From: a virus
Reading direction: 5' to 3' (one strand)
Virus record (IMG/VR): IMGVR_UViG_3300036978_000587
Coordinates: 1 to 37,719 of that record
Length of the DNA: 37,719 nt
A model generated the notes under the pieces. That model searched no databases, was not told the DNA's origin, and saw only the letters and a program-made list of their open reading frames with translations. Both the position numbers and the translations under genes were made by a program. Positions within the stretch are counted from its first letter, which is position 1. Each line of letters starts with the position of its first letter. Of the stretch, positions 23,188 through 29,810 are shown piece after piece.

Positions 23188-25065
23188 TCACTGGAAAGCC
23201 ATTTCGGCAAGCTCCTGCATAGCCGCCGCACCGGCGGCTTCGGATGCGTCGAGTTCGGCGTCGGTGGGGCCGGAGCAAGCGGGGATAGAGAGCGCGAATA
23301 CGGACACGGATGAGTCGGATGGCGCGGTGTTATTGGTTCTTGGCTCTTCGTTCTTGGTTGCTGACGCCTGTCTCCTGACGCCTGACGCCTGAACTTCAAA
23401 CTCTCCCTTGACCGCCTCGCGGCGCAATCCGCCGGCGCCGTCGCGCTCTTCCAGGATGCGGCGTCCGCGCGATCCAGCCAGGCCAGAGGCAAAGTACACG
23501 CTACGAAACGCACGGGTGTAACGCTTGCGCTGTTCGCTGGTTTCCTTGGCCCCCATGCCAAACTGCGGCGCAGGCTCAGACCATTCGGCAGTGCCGATGT
23601 GCGCGCCGATAGTCAGGCTCAGCACATTACGCGTGCCTTGCTCCAGGTTAAACAGCTCGGCGCCGCGCCACGGATCGCTCGGATCAAAGCACGCAAACAC
23701 GCGGTAGCCGTTGCCCAGGCGTGCCGTGATCTCCGGCGCGCCAAAGAAGTACTGCGTGCCATTGATCGTCTTGGAGACGTGGCCGCCACGCAGAGCAGTC
23801 TCAAACTTCTCTGGCAGGAACACGCCCGCATGCTTCATGTGCAGCTTGCGCAGCGGTTTCGCGGCGACAGACGCCTGCCACAGTTCATCCGGCACGCCCT
23901 GGAGCAAGCGACCTTCTTTCGCGTGCGTGTTCAAAAAGCCGATGGCCTCCTGATAGGCCACGCCCAGATCTGCCTGATGCGGAAAGCCCGCGTCGCGCGG
24001 ATGCACCACGCCATCCTTGACGCGCATCATCGCTTTGCTTTCACGTTCCTTGGCACCTGCCTCGCGTCCAATATCCTTCCATCCGCGCAGTGTGGCTTCG
24101 ATCGACATGCGCGTTTGTAAATGGTCGAAGGCGCCTTCGACAAACGGCTTGCCGCGGCTTTGGTAGCAGTACTCGATGTGGATCCCCAGATCCCGCAACG
24201 AGTTCACGACCACCTTGCGCTGATCTTCCGGCATCTCGATCTTCTCGCCAGTGATAGCGCGGGCTTTCCAGATACCACGTTCCAGCCGCAGACCGCACCG
24301 CGGCAAGCCATGATCCTGGAAGAGACGGAAGATGAAGCGCAAGATGTCTTCGGCCCGGTACGCATCCCGCGGGCGCCCGATCAGCTCGCCCGAGAGCCAC
24401 TTGCCGCTGGCGATGTCCACGCAAAACAGCCCCTGACGGCCCAGCGCCACGCCATGCCGCTCAGCCAGACGGTCGGACGTGCCCTGCCTTGTAAAGTTCT
24501 GGCCTGCCGGCAGCTCGAACCAGAAAGGCTCGTTGGTGCTCTGGTCATCCAGTTCCCACCAGTCACCAGGCGTGACCGGCACACGCTGGCCGGTAGCGAT
24601 GTCCATCATCGTCATGTCGCGACGCTGGATGAATGCGGACTCGGCGAACTGCTTTGGCCCATTAAACATGGCTTGCGCCTCCGGCGTCAGGCAGACAGCG
24701 CGACGGATCGAGAGCGGGATATGGTGTCTCGATCTGCGTGCCGCCAGCACGCCCTTCAGTTCTGGCGGGCACAAATCCGAAAACTCGAACTGGTCAATCA
24801 CACTCGCCAGCGATCCACAGCCAGCCATCAGCTTTTTGAGGTATTCGATCGCTTCCGGCGAAAGGTGCCTGGCCGCCGGCCGCCGCCCTGTCCGCCCCGC
24901 CCGGCGATCTTCGAGCGCATCAATGCCGCCGGTGCGGTAGGCTTCTAGCCAGCGGTGGTAGGTTGTGTAGGAGATGTCGGCGGCGGCCAAGACTTCCTGC
25001 TTGGAGAAGTCCGATATCTGTTCAGCCACGCAGTGCAGTATGGCAAGTTTGTCGGTGGCGGTCAT
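23188..25065 (-). CDS. A: MuA-like DDE transposase with apparent D-E-E triad (625 aa)
   Basis: Start at MTATDKLAILHCVAEQ (25065), with AAGGA 8 nt upstream. An HTH sits at about 15-50. The catalytic core contains GDWWELDDQS (Asp173/174), an aligned second site LRLERGIW (Glu262, where Mu has Asp336 in VDNTRG) and SRGKPFVEGAF (Glu310). So the second acidic residue looks like Glu, not Asp. The C-terminal domain ends in low-complexity sequence encoded by GCCTGAC and TTCTTGG simple repeats. It cuts and joins phage ends in replicative transposition. Confidence 0.9.
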   Translation of the reverse strand: MTATDKLAILHCVAEQISDFSKQEVLAAADISYTTYHRWLEAYRTGGIDALEDRRAGRTGRRPAARHLSPEAIEYLKKLMAGCGSLASVIDQFEFSDLCPPELKGVLAARRSRHHIPLSIRRAVCLTPEAQAMFNGPKQFAESAFIQRRDMTMMDIATGQRVPVTPGDWWELDDQSTNEPFWFELPAGQNFTRQGTSDRLAERHGVALGRQGLFCVDIASGKWLSGELIGRPRDAYRAEDILRFIFRLFQDHGLPRCGLRLERGIWKARAITGEKIEMPEDQRKVVVNSLRDLGIHIEYCYQSRGKPFVEGAFDHLQTRMSIEATLRGWKDIGREAGAKERESKAMMRVKDGVVHPRDAGFPHQADLGVAYQEAIGFLNTHAKEGRLLQGVPDELWQASVAAKPLRKLHMKHAGVFLPEKFETALRGGHVSKTINGTQYFFGAPEITARLGNGYRVFACFDPSDPWRGAELFNLEQGTRNVLSLTIGAHIGTAEWSEPAPQFGMGAKETSEQRKRYTRAFRSVYFASGLAGSRGRRILEERDGAGGLRREAVKGEFEVQASGVRRQASATKNEEPRTNNTAPSDSSVSVFALSIPACSGPTDAELDASEAAGAAAMQELAEMAFQ

Positions 25066-25075
25066 GGCGGAATCC

Positions 25076-25267
25076 TTACGGCAAAAACGGGCATTTTCCA
25101 GGGTGGCAGATGCAACGGGCATCCTGGCAGTTGGCGCAAGGCGGCTTTTGTGGATGGCGGCGATCCAGCCACCAGGCCAGCAGGCGGGTGCCGAACAGCC
25201 CCAGAAAAAGTAGCATCATGCTCAAAACAAGCATGACAACGCCAGAGAGTGCGGTGGTATCGTTCAT
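25076..25267 (-). CDS. Small membrane protein with Cys cluster (63 aa)
   Basis: A single transmembrane helix (residues about 8-32, VVMLVLSMMLLFLGLFG) leads to a basic stretch (DRRHPQKPP) and CANCQDARCICHPGKCPF with six Cys and one His, a likely metal-binding or redox-active site. ATG overlaps the ParB-like stop as ATGA. A membrane-anchored Cys protein between ParB-like and transposase genes is unusual. Function unknown. Confidence 0.75.
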   Translation of the reverse strand: MNDTTALSGVVMLVLSMMLLFLGLFGTRLLAWWLDRRHPQKPPCANCQDARCICHPGKCPFLP

Positions 25268-26322
25268 GCGACACCTCTTGTTTTGGCTAGTTTTGTGCGA
25301 CGGGTCTTAAGTTCCCTGATGGCGGCATCGGAAATGGTTTTAAGCTGGCTGTTGGACCACTTTGGTAGAACTTTGGAAATTTCCTTGATGCCATCATCAG
25401 GGATGTAGGCGAGGGACTTCGCAAAGGCAGAGCAGAATTTTTCGCGTTTATTGGGTCCAATATCTTCCCAATGCTCCCAGCAATGCCCAAGCGTGATTGC
25501 GCTCTTATCCACCAACTCATACCACTTGGGGTCGCCGCGCTTTTTGCCCAGCGTCTTAATGCGGCTTCCCATACCCGCCTTGGCCCTCGCTGTTGACACA
25601 GCCCCTGACGAGATTGCGGCCACGGCCTCGCCCCAATTCTCTTTTGCTTTGTCCTGGTCTTCGTCCTCCTGGCACATGCGCAAGATGTCCGCCAGGTCAA
25701 GCAAAAGTTGGCAGTCGAATCCGTACTTTTCGGAAAGCGACCGCGCAGAAACCCCAATGTTTTCCCGTTGTCGAATATTCGACAACGGGGAACTACCCTT
25801 TTTCAAACCGGCGACTTGTTTGGCCTTTCCCGCCTCCCCCGCCACCAGCTCCGCCCGGTAGTACAAGAACACCTGCAGCGCGATCGCGGACTTGGTCCTT
25901 GCCCGCCCCAAAACGTTGTCCGCGAGCATGACGGAAACCGGATCTTCGGCCTCGATAATCTCGACCGGTATTTTCTCCAGTCCGACGACCTTAGCCGCCT
26001 TGAGCCTCTGGTTGCCGGCAAGTACTTCGTACCCCACCTCTGCCTGGGCAACCAGCAGCCGATTCGTGACGCCATTGACGTGCACGTCATCGCAAAGCGC
26101 CTCGAACGCCTCGGTGTCCATGGGCATATCCAGGTGCTGTGGGTGCTCGCGCAGTTCTCCGATCAGGACCGTGTCGGTCCGGATCCTGGCGAAGTTGGGT
26201 GTGGCGGGGGTGGCGGGTGTGGCGGCTGGGGCTTTTGTTGGTGTCATCTTGGATTTCCTTTTTTCCGTTTCCTGTACAAAGGCGACGGTCAGTTTTCGTT
26301 TTATCGTTTCTCGATCGTTCAT
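25264..26322 (-). CDS. ParB-like protein with GxxRxxA motif (352 aa)
   Basis: The ParB N-terminal fold is seen at about residues 45-130: REHPQHLDMPMDTEAF, YEVLAGNQRLKAAKVVG (GNQRLKA fits the GxxRxxA CTP-binding motif) and PVSVMLADNVLGRART. A helical C-terminal region with no clear HTH follows. ATG 26322 overlaps the upstream stop as ATGA. A second start at 26247 has a better AAGGA and would remove 25 residues. ParB-like proteins beside PAPS-reductase-like proteins recall the IbrA/IbrB pair. It could act in regulation, partition or DNA cleavage/modification. Confidence 0.8.
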   Translation of the reverse strand: MNDRETIKRKLTVAFVQETEKRKSKMTPTKAPAATPATPATPNFARIRTDTVLIGELREHPQHLDMPMDTEAFEALCDDVHVNGVTNRLLVAQAEVGYEVLAGNQRLKAAKVVGLEKIPVEIIEAEDPVSVMLADNVLGRARTKSAIALQVFLYYRAELVAGEAGKAKQVAGLKKGSSPLSNIRQRENIGVSARSLSEKYGFDCQLLLDLADILRMCQEDEDQDKAKENWGEAVAAISSGAVSTARAKAGMGSRIKTLGKKRGDPKWYELVDKSAITLGHCWEHWEDIGPNKREKFCSAFAKSLAYIPDDGIKEISKVLPKWSNSQLKTISDAAIRELKTRRTKLAKTRGVA

Positions 26323-26501
26323 GCGCGGATGCTTTCGACCACTTCCAGTGTGTTGTCGCGGAGCCACTGCTCCAACTCCGACTTCGCCATCTGCGGATCC
26401 GGACATGTCAGTGCCAGCCGGATCGTGCTGTCGCCATGGATCAGCACCAGATCGTGCATGTCGCCGGCGGAGGTGGGGATGGTTTCTATTTTAATCTGCA
26501 T
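26319..26501 (-). CDS. Small unknown early protein (60 aa)
   Basis: The start at MQIKIETIPTSAGDMHDLVL has AGGAG 5 nt upstream; the longer frame reads through the repeat spacer. Beta strand, then HGDSTIRLALTCPDPQMAKS and an acidic helix (ELEQWLRDNTLEVVESIRA). Coupled to the ParB-like gene by ATGA. No family is recognised. Confidence 0.7.
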   Translation of the reverse strand: MQIKIETIPTSAGDMHDLVLIHGDSTIRLALTCPDPQMAKSELEQWLRDNTLEVVESIRA

Positions 26502-26550
26502 GCTGTCTCCTGCTTCTTCCGTTTTTCCGTTTCTTTCCGTTTCTTCCCGT

Positions 26551-26581
26551 GGGGCGCTTGCGAGCGCAGCGAGTAAGCCCC
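26551..26581. repeat. 31-nt REP-like element, copy 1 (copy 2 at 28231-28261; partial copy 33715-33735)
   Basis: GGGGC and GCCCC arms enclose TGCGAGCGCAGCGAGTAA. The copy at 28231-28261 matches at 27 of 31 positions. The 21-nt core recurs in altered form at 33715-33735, just before the large terminase gene. Copy 2 lies in the coding frame of the 59-aa ORF 28203..28382. Confidence 0.85.
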
Positions 26582-26586
26582 GAAAA

Positions 26587-26621
26587 GGCGCATATAATGC
26601 CAACTGCGCACTATATGCGCC
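26587..26621. promoter_or_regulatory. Perfect 10-bp inverted repeat with 15-nt centre
   Basis: The arms GGCGCATATA (26587-26596) and TATATGCGCC (26612-26621) are exact complements. It lies directly downstream of the 40-aa basic ORF and next to REP-like copy 1. It may be an operator for a dimeric protein or a mRNA hairpin. No U-tract follows on either strand, so a simple terminator is unlikely. Confidence 0.75.
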
Positions 26622-26627
26622 GTCCGC

Positions 26628-26750
26628 TTAACGCCTTCGCGATCTTGCGCTTCGCGCGGGCGCTGCTTTCGCTCTGGCGCGGCCGCCGCTGGTCTTGCGC
26701 GCGTTTTTTCCGCGAGCAGGTGCGCGTGAATTAGCTGCACTGCCTTGCAT
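26628..26750 (-). CDS. Very basic 40-aa protein
   Basis: ATG 26750 is one base past the upstream stop and has AGGA about 7 nt before it. The product is MQGSAANSRAPARGKNARK, then Ala/Arg/Ser-rich to SARSRRR. Thirteen of 40 residues are Arg or Lys and there is no Asp or Glu. It resembles histone H1-tail-like DNA-binding peptides. The position in the early operon fits a DNA- or RNA-binding accessory. A spurious ORF in GC-rich spacer cannot be excluded. Confidence 0.5.
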   Translation of the reverse strand: MQGSAANSRAPARGKNARKTSGGRARAKAAPARSARSRRR

Positions 26751-26751
26751 G

Positions 26752-27168
26752 TTATTTCCTCTTTGATGTCACAGGACGATAAATCTCAGGGTAGACATCC
26801 ATACCCATCAATTTTGCGACGGACCGCCCGTCCACAAACCTCGTATCCGTACCGCCCAGTTTCGCTTTCTCCACAAACTCGTCGCGCATTTTCCGCGACG
26901 CAAACACGAGCGTCAGCGTAAATTGCCCCTCGTTGGTCATTTTTATGACATCGGCCATCTTTTTTTGCTGCTGATTTAGGTTGTCATACACTGCCCGCAT
27001 TTGCTCCGAAACGCGTTTATCCACCGTCGGTGCCACCGATTCCTTTGGCATCGCCGCCGGCTTTACTCCCATGTTATGCAGCAGCACGTCATTCGGATCT
27101 TCCCCAAACTCGTCAAAAGCTCCAATCTCCAGCGCATTATCAAAGTCCAAATCATCATCCGGTTTCAT
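26752..27168 (-). CDS. Unknown early protein with acidic N-terminus (138 aa)
   Basis: ATG 27168 overlaps the PAPS-reductase-like stop as ATGA and has GGAG upstream. Residues 1-30 are strongly acidic (MKPDDDLDFDNALEIGAFDE). The middle helix (VSEQMRAVYDNLNQQQKKMA) is followed by a beta-alpha module (TLTLVFASRKMRDEFVEKAK) near the C-terminus. The acidic N-terminus beside the basic neighbour hints at protein pairing. No family is recognised. Confidence 0.75.
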   Translation of the reverse strand: MKPDDDLDFDNALEIGAFDEFGEDPNDVLLHNMGVKPAAMPKESVAPTVDKRVSEQMRAVYDNLNQQQKKMADVIKMTNEGQFTLTLVFASRKMRDEFVEKAKLGGTDTRFVDGRSVAKLMGMDVYPEIYRPVTSKRK

Positions 27169-27863
27169 TGGAATATTTCTCCTCTCATTAACTCGGCTTC
27201 CACCAGCGGAAACCACGTCAAAATACGCCTGTAATCGTTCGGTAATTTCTCCGCAATCGGCTTCAAGTACCGATAGCTCAACCCGTCAAACGATCTTCCA
27301 AAAAGCTCATAATCAATCGATTTCGGCGCCCCATGCCCGACAATGCAATCCTCTACCTCGCGCTTGCTCCACCACGCCAGCGGAAACGCCTTCCGCTTTT
27401 TCCTGCGGACTTCTCCAAACCGTGCCATCACGAATCGCCGCATCACCGAATCAAACGCTCGCACCCCCAGCACTGTATATGCGCCTGCCATCCCGATCTC
27501 GCGCAAATAGACGTTCGTCAACTCGTCATAATCTTTCCCCGCCGGCCAATTCAGCTTATACATCGTCCGATAGCCCGCCGGGTCCTGGTAGTCGCAACAA
27601 TGCAGCCGTTTTTCCAGCACCGGATGCGGCAACCGCACGATCGGCGTCGCAAAAAAATCCTCATACATAGCCAGCGTCCGCTCCACAAACTCAAGTTCAG
27701 GCACCAGGTAAAAGTAGATCGGCACGCACCTAAACCCAGCGTCCCTCATCGCCAGCCATGTCGCCAAGCTATCGCGCCCCGTCGAAAACGACAGCGCCAC
27801 GGTCTCCCCGCCCGCCTCCCGCAACTCCGCGAGAATTTCCTCTGTGGTTCTGTGTGTTTTCAC
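27165..27863 (-). CDS. PAPS reductase/ATP pyrophosphatase family protein (232 aa)
   Basis: The PP-loop SFSTGRDSLA (residues 25-34) follows a short helix and strand. HCCDYQDPAGYRTMY and LGVRAFDSVMRR match the later parts of the fold. Family members activate substrates by adenylation (PAPS reductase, DndC, IbrA, tRNA thiolation enzymes). It carries a Cys pair at LHCCD but no obvious Fe-S cluster motif. Overlap with both neighbours is ATGA. A DNA- or tRNA-modifying or regulatory role is more likely than sulfate assimilation in a phage. Confidence 0.85.
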   Translation of the reverse strand: MKTHRTTEEILAELREAGGETVALSFSTGRDSLATWLAMRDAGFRCVPIYFYLVPELEFVERTLAMYEDFFATPIVRLPHPVLEKRLHCCDYQDPAGYRTMYKLNWPAGKDYDELTNVYLREIGMAGAYTVLGVRAFDSVMRRFVMARFGEVRRKKRKAFPLAWWSKREVEDCIVGHGAPKSIDYELFGRSFDGLSYRYLKPIAEKLPNDYRRILTWFPLVEAELMRGEIFQ

Positions 27864-28210
27864 AGTCCCAGCTCCCCTTTCGCCAGCGCCCGCAGCGCCT
27901 TCTGCGCCACTCCCGCAAGCGTTCCATCCGGATAAATCAGCCTATACCCCCTCAGCGACTCAATCTGCCGCCTACAATTCCCGGCCCCCGAAATCTCCCC
28001 GATCCGATCCACGTCTATTTCCACCCCCTCCCATGCTGCTTCCCATCCTTCTCCCACCTCCGCCCCCATATCCCCCTGCACCGGCGTTTTCGCGTACGCC
28101 AGCGCCACTCTCCGCAATTTATCCTGCGCCGGTCCCTTCCCGGTCAGCACCAGCAGACTCTCCACGTCTTCGTTTTTCCTATACTCCTCGATCGCTGCTT
28201 TCCTATTCAT
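27860..28210 (-). CDS. Unknown early protein (116 aa)
   Basis: The start at MNRKAAIEEYRKNEDVESLL (28210) overlaps the upstream stop as ATGAATAG. The helical first half is followed by a Trp/Glu-rich middle (GEGWEAAWEGVEIDV) and a C-terminal helix-turn-helix-sized part (CRRQIESLRGYRLIYPDGT). It lies upstream of, and overlaps, the PAPS-reductase-like gene, so co-translation is likely. No family is recognised. Confidence 0.7.
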   Translation of the reverse strand: MNRKAAIEEYRKNEDVESLLVLTGKGPAQDKLRRVALAYAKTPVQGDMGAEVGEGWEAAWEGVEIDVDRIGEISGAGNCRRQIESLRGYRLIYPDGTLAGVAQKALRALAKGELGL

Positions 28211-28382
28211 TGTCTTTTCCTTCCCCTCTAGGGGCATCTGCGAGCGTAGCGAGTAAGCCCCGCTCGACTTTTCCTTTCTTTCCCCAGCCTCTTTCCCGTC
28301 CCCGCTCGCCTATCCCCATCGCTCGCGCATACGCCCTGCGCAGATCGTCGGCAGTGGCTGGTCGGTTGCGATAGAGGATCAT
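28203..28382 (-). CDS. Small basic ORF that includes a REP-like copy (59 aa)
   Basis: MILYRNRPATADDLRRAYAR, then a Gly/Arg/Lys-rich stretch (MGIGERGRERGWGKKGKVE), then LLATLADAP encoded by the repeat at 28231-28261. The stop and the next start overlap as ATGAATAG, which supports it as a gene. The Shine-Dalgarno is weak (GGA). The frame stays open further upstream but no better start was seen. Confidence 0.55.
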   Translation of the reverse strand: MILYRNRPATADDLRRAYARAMGIGERGRERGWGKKGKVERGLLATLADAPRGEGKDNE

Positions 28383-28446
28383 GGTCTTTTTCCAGTTGCG
28401 GCTATTTCGTGATAGGTGTAGTATTTCCGTTGTTGCGCGTGGAGCG

Positions 28447-28662
28447 TTACAGGCCGATTTCCTTTTTCACAACCGATACGATGTGTTGCGCTTTAGGACC
28501 GCGACGCACGCCGCGTAGCGCCTGATCGACGTAGCCGATCTGAAACCCCTGGGTCTTAACCCAACCGTAAAGGGAATCACCGCGAAGGATAAAAGCCGCC
28601 CGTACCTGACGAAGGTCTACTGGCGGTTCTCTTTTTGGAAGAAAAGCTGAATTGTTCTTCAT
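28447..28662 (-). CDS. Ner-like / BcepMu gp16-like DNA-binding regulator (71 aa)
   Basis: LRQVRAAFILRGDSLYGW, then VKTQGFQIGYVDQALRG and RRGPKAQHIVSVVKKEIGL form a compact helix-turn-helix like Mu Ner or BcepMu gp16. It is the first gene of the left arm and is divergent from the repressor across 50 bp, the Mu arrangement where Ner limits early and repressor transcription. There is no Shine-Dalgarno before ATG 28662, and the predicted transcript may be leaderless. Confidence 0.8.
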   Translation of the reverse strand: MKNNSAFLPKREPPVDLRQVRAAFILRGDSLYGWVKTQGFQIGYVDQALRGVRRGPKAQHIVSVVKKEIGL

Positions 28663-28670
28663 GGAAACAG

Positions 28671-28697
28671 ATTATTACTTCTGCGTAACTCCGTCAA
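28671..28697 (-). promoter_or_regulatory. Candidate leftward early promoter
   Basis: On the minus strand, TTGACG (28692-28697) is followed by AATAAT (28671-28676) at 15-nt spacing; TAATCT two bases further on gives 17. The start site would lie at or within a few bases of ATG 28662, so the early mRNA may be leaderless. Spacing is not ideal. Confidence 0.45.
28675..28688. promoter_or_regulatory. Possible operator half-site pair TTAC-N6-GTAA
   Basis: The palindrome TTACTTCTGCGTAA lies inside the 50-bp divergent region and overlaps the candidate -10, so binding there by the repressor or the Ner-like protein would block transcription. Only one clear copy is present, and the call rests on symmetry and position. 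Confidence 0.4.
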
Positions 28698-28712
28698 CAG
28701 GAAAAATCACTA

Positions 28713-29195
28713 ATGAGTAATTTATTTTCTGAACGATTAAAAGGGCTGCGCGGAGACCGCAATAAAGCTGAATTTTCAAGGGAATTAGGCATTCCTGCGC
28801 CGATGTATCATCGGTATGAAGCGGGCCAAATTCCAAAGAGTCATTACCTTGGAGTGATTGCAGACAAGTGTAAAGTAACGGTGGATTGGCTGCTGCATGG
28901 ACCTCCGGACAAGGACGTCCAGCCGCCCATCCGCACGCAATATGCGGCGCGTTCTGCACTGGCGACGTTGCCACCGCGAGAGTGGCTTAAGGAAGTGGGC
29001 GAGTTTGCGGACCGCTTTGCGGCGCGTGTGAGCGTGCCATTGACGGAAGAGCCGCTCAGGCTGTTCTTGACAAAACTGGAGATGGAAATATACGGCATTG
29101 GAATGCCCGAAGAAATCCGTGCGCTTGTGGAACGGCTATTGCAAATCGCCGCAGAGGCGCGGGCGGAGGAAAAGCGAAAGGAAAAAGAGAAATGA
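28713..29195 (+). CDS. Xre/CI-like repressor (160 aa)
   Basis: An N-terminal HTH (residues about 5-55) reads FSERLKGLRGDRNKAEFSRE, then LGIPAPMYHRYEAGQIPKS and KVTVDWLLHG. The C-terminal half is helical and charged, without a LexA-type Ser-Lys protease motif, so SOS-type self-cleavage is unlikely. It is divergent from the Ner-like gene and probably holds lysogeny. The membrane zinc-ribbon gene follows with an ATGA overlap. Confidence 0.85.
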   Translation: MSNLFSERLKGLRGDRNKAEFSRELGIPAPMYHRYEAGQIPKSHYLGVIADKCKVTVDWLLHGPPDKDVQPPIRTQYAARSALATLPPREWLKEVGEFADRFAARVSVPLTEEPLRLFLTKLEMEIYGIGMPEEIRALVERLLQIAAEARAEEKRKEKEK

Positions 29196-29536
29196 CACCG
29201 ATACTGGCGGAGATTCAGAATGTTGGTTTGGCGGCATCAGGCTTTGTGCTGGTGTTGTTCAGCATAATGATGTTTGCTTTATGCGTCTGCCTGATCATCG
29301 CGCCGCTGATGATTTGGATGCACGTCAAAGGCATGCGCGCAGAACTGCGCGACCTGGCGACGCAGATCAATTTTGCCGTCAAGCAGGTAGGCGCGGACGT
29401 GAAGCAGATCCGCGCGACGATGTCGACCCCGGCTCTGGGCGTGGACTGTCCAGGCTGCGGCAAAAAAGTGCAGCCCAACGCGAACGGCACGGGCCGGTGT
29501 GTGGCGTGCGGGCAGATGTTCCGGGTGGAGCGGTAG
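29192..29536 (+). CDS. Membrane protein with C-terminal zinc ribbon (114 aa)
   Basis: A long transmembrane segment (residues about 14-44) is followed by an amphipathic helix (MRAELRDLATQINFAVKQ) and a CPGCGKKV...CVACGQMF zinc ribbon at the C-terminus. Coupled to the repressor by ATGA, so it is probably expressed in the lysogen. Membrane position next to the repressor suggests superinfection exclusion or a host-signal sensor. That is inference. Confidence 0.75.
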   Translation: MTPILAEIQNVGLAASGFVLVLFSIMMFALCVCLIIAPLMIWMHVKGMRAELRDLATQINFAVKQVGADVKQIRATMSTPALGVDCPGCGKKVQPNANGTGRCVACGQMFRVER

Positions 29537-29626
29537 CCCTTCCGTTCTTCCGTCTTTCCGTTCTTCCGTCGTCTTTTCCACAAAAACCCCAATAAAATCA
29601 TGGTGAAATATTTCCGCAAATAGTTG

Positions 29627-29655
29627 TTGCACCCTTTTCGGAAATGTGCGATACT
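29627..29655 (+). promoter_or_regulatory. Sigma-70-like promoter upstream of an RNA unit
   Basis: TTGCAC (29627-29632) and GATACT (29650-29655) are separated by exactly 17 nt. They lie in a gene-free stretch between the repressor operon and the next genes. The start site is expected near 29662. Confidence 0.65.
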
Positions 29656-29661
29656 GATCTT

Positions 29662-29810
29662 GTTTTCAGGGCATCAGGAGGTCTGGTTCCCCGGAGACAA
29701 AAAAGAGCCTGACAATGTGTCGGGTGAGCAACGCGCGAGGCGCGCGGTAAGGAGACGGAAAGAGAAAAAGCCGAAATTGGGTTAAGTGACCTGGTTCGGC
29801 CTTTTTGTTT
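29662..29810 (+). ncRNA. Putative phage small RNA or structured leader (about 150 nt)
   Basis: Between the promoter and the terminator there is no ORF with a good start. The sequence is built of hairpins: CCTGACA-ATG-TGTCGGG at 29708-29724 (7-bp stem, 3-nt loop), GTCT...AGAC around 29681-29698, CGCGC-GAG-GCGCG near 29732-29744, then the terminator. It could be a free small RNA. Alternatively it is the leader of the operon that begins at 29840, with the terminator as an attenuator. I do not recognise a known RNA family. Confidence 0.6.
29765..29810 (+). terminator. Rho-independent terminator/attenuator before the right-arm operon
   Basis: AAAAAGCCGAA (from 29766) pairs with TTCGGC (29795-29800) and the CTTTTT that follows. 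The 19-nt loop can itself form a GGGT/ACC pair. A U-rich tract TTTTTGTTTTT follows. It ends about 25 nt before ATG 29840, so read-through would be needed for any transcript from 29662 to reach that gene. Confidence 0.75.

Noticed and set aside
22164-23561. Longer B frame of 465 aa
   Set aside because: The extra N-terminus overlaps the transposase gene for about 370 nt and is low-complexity antisense-type sequence. The start at 23156 has its own GAGG and begins a well-formed MuB-like protein.
26486-26740. 84-aa minus-strand ORF
   Set aside because: It overlaps the basic 40-aa ORF and runs through simple repeats and the REP-like element. It has no start signal as good as that of its competitor.
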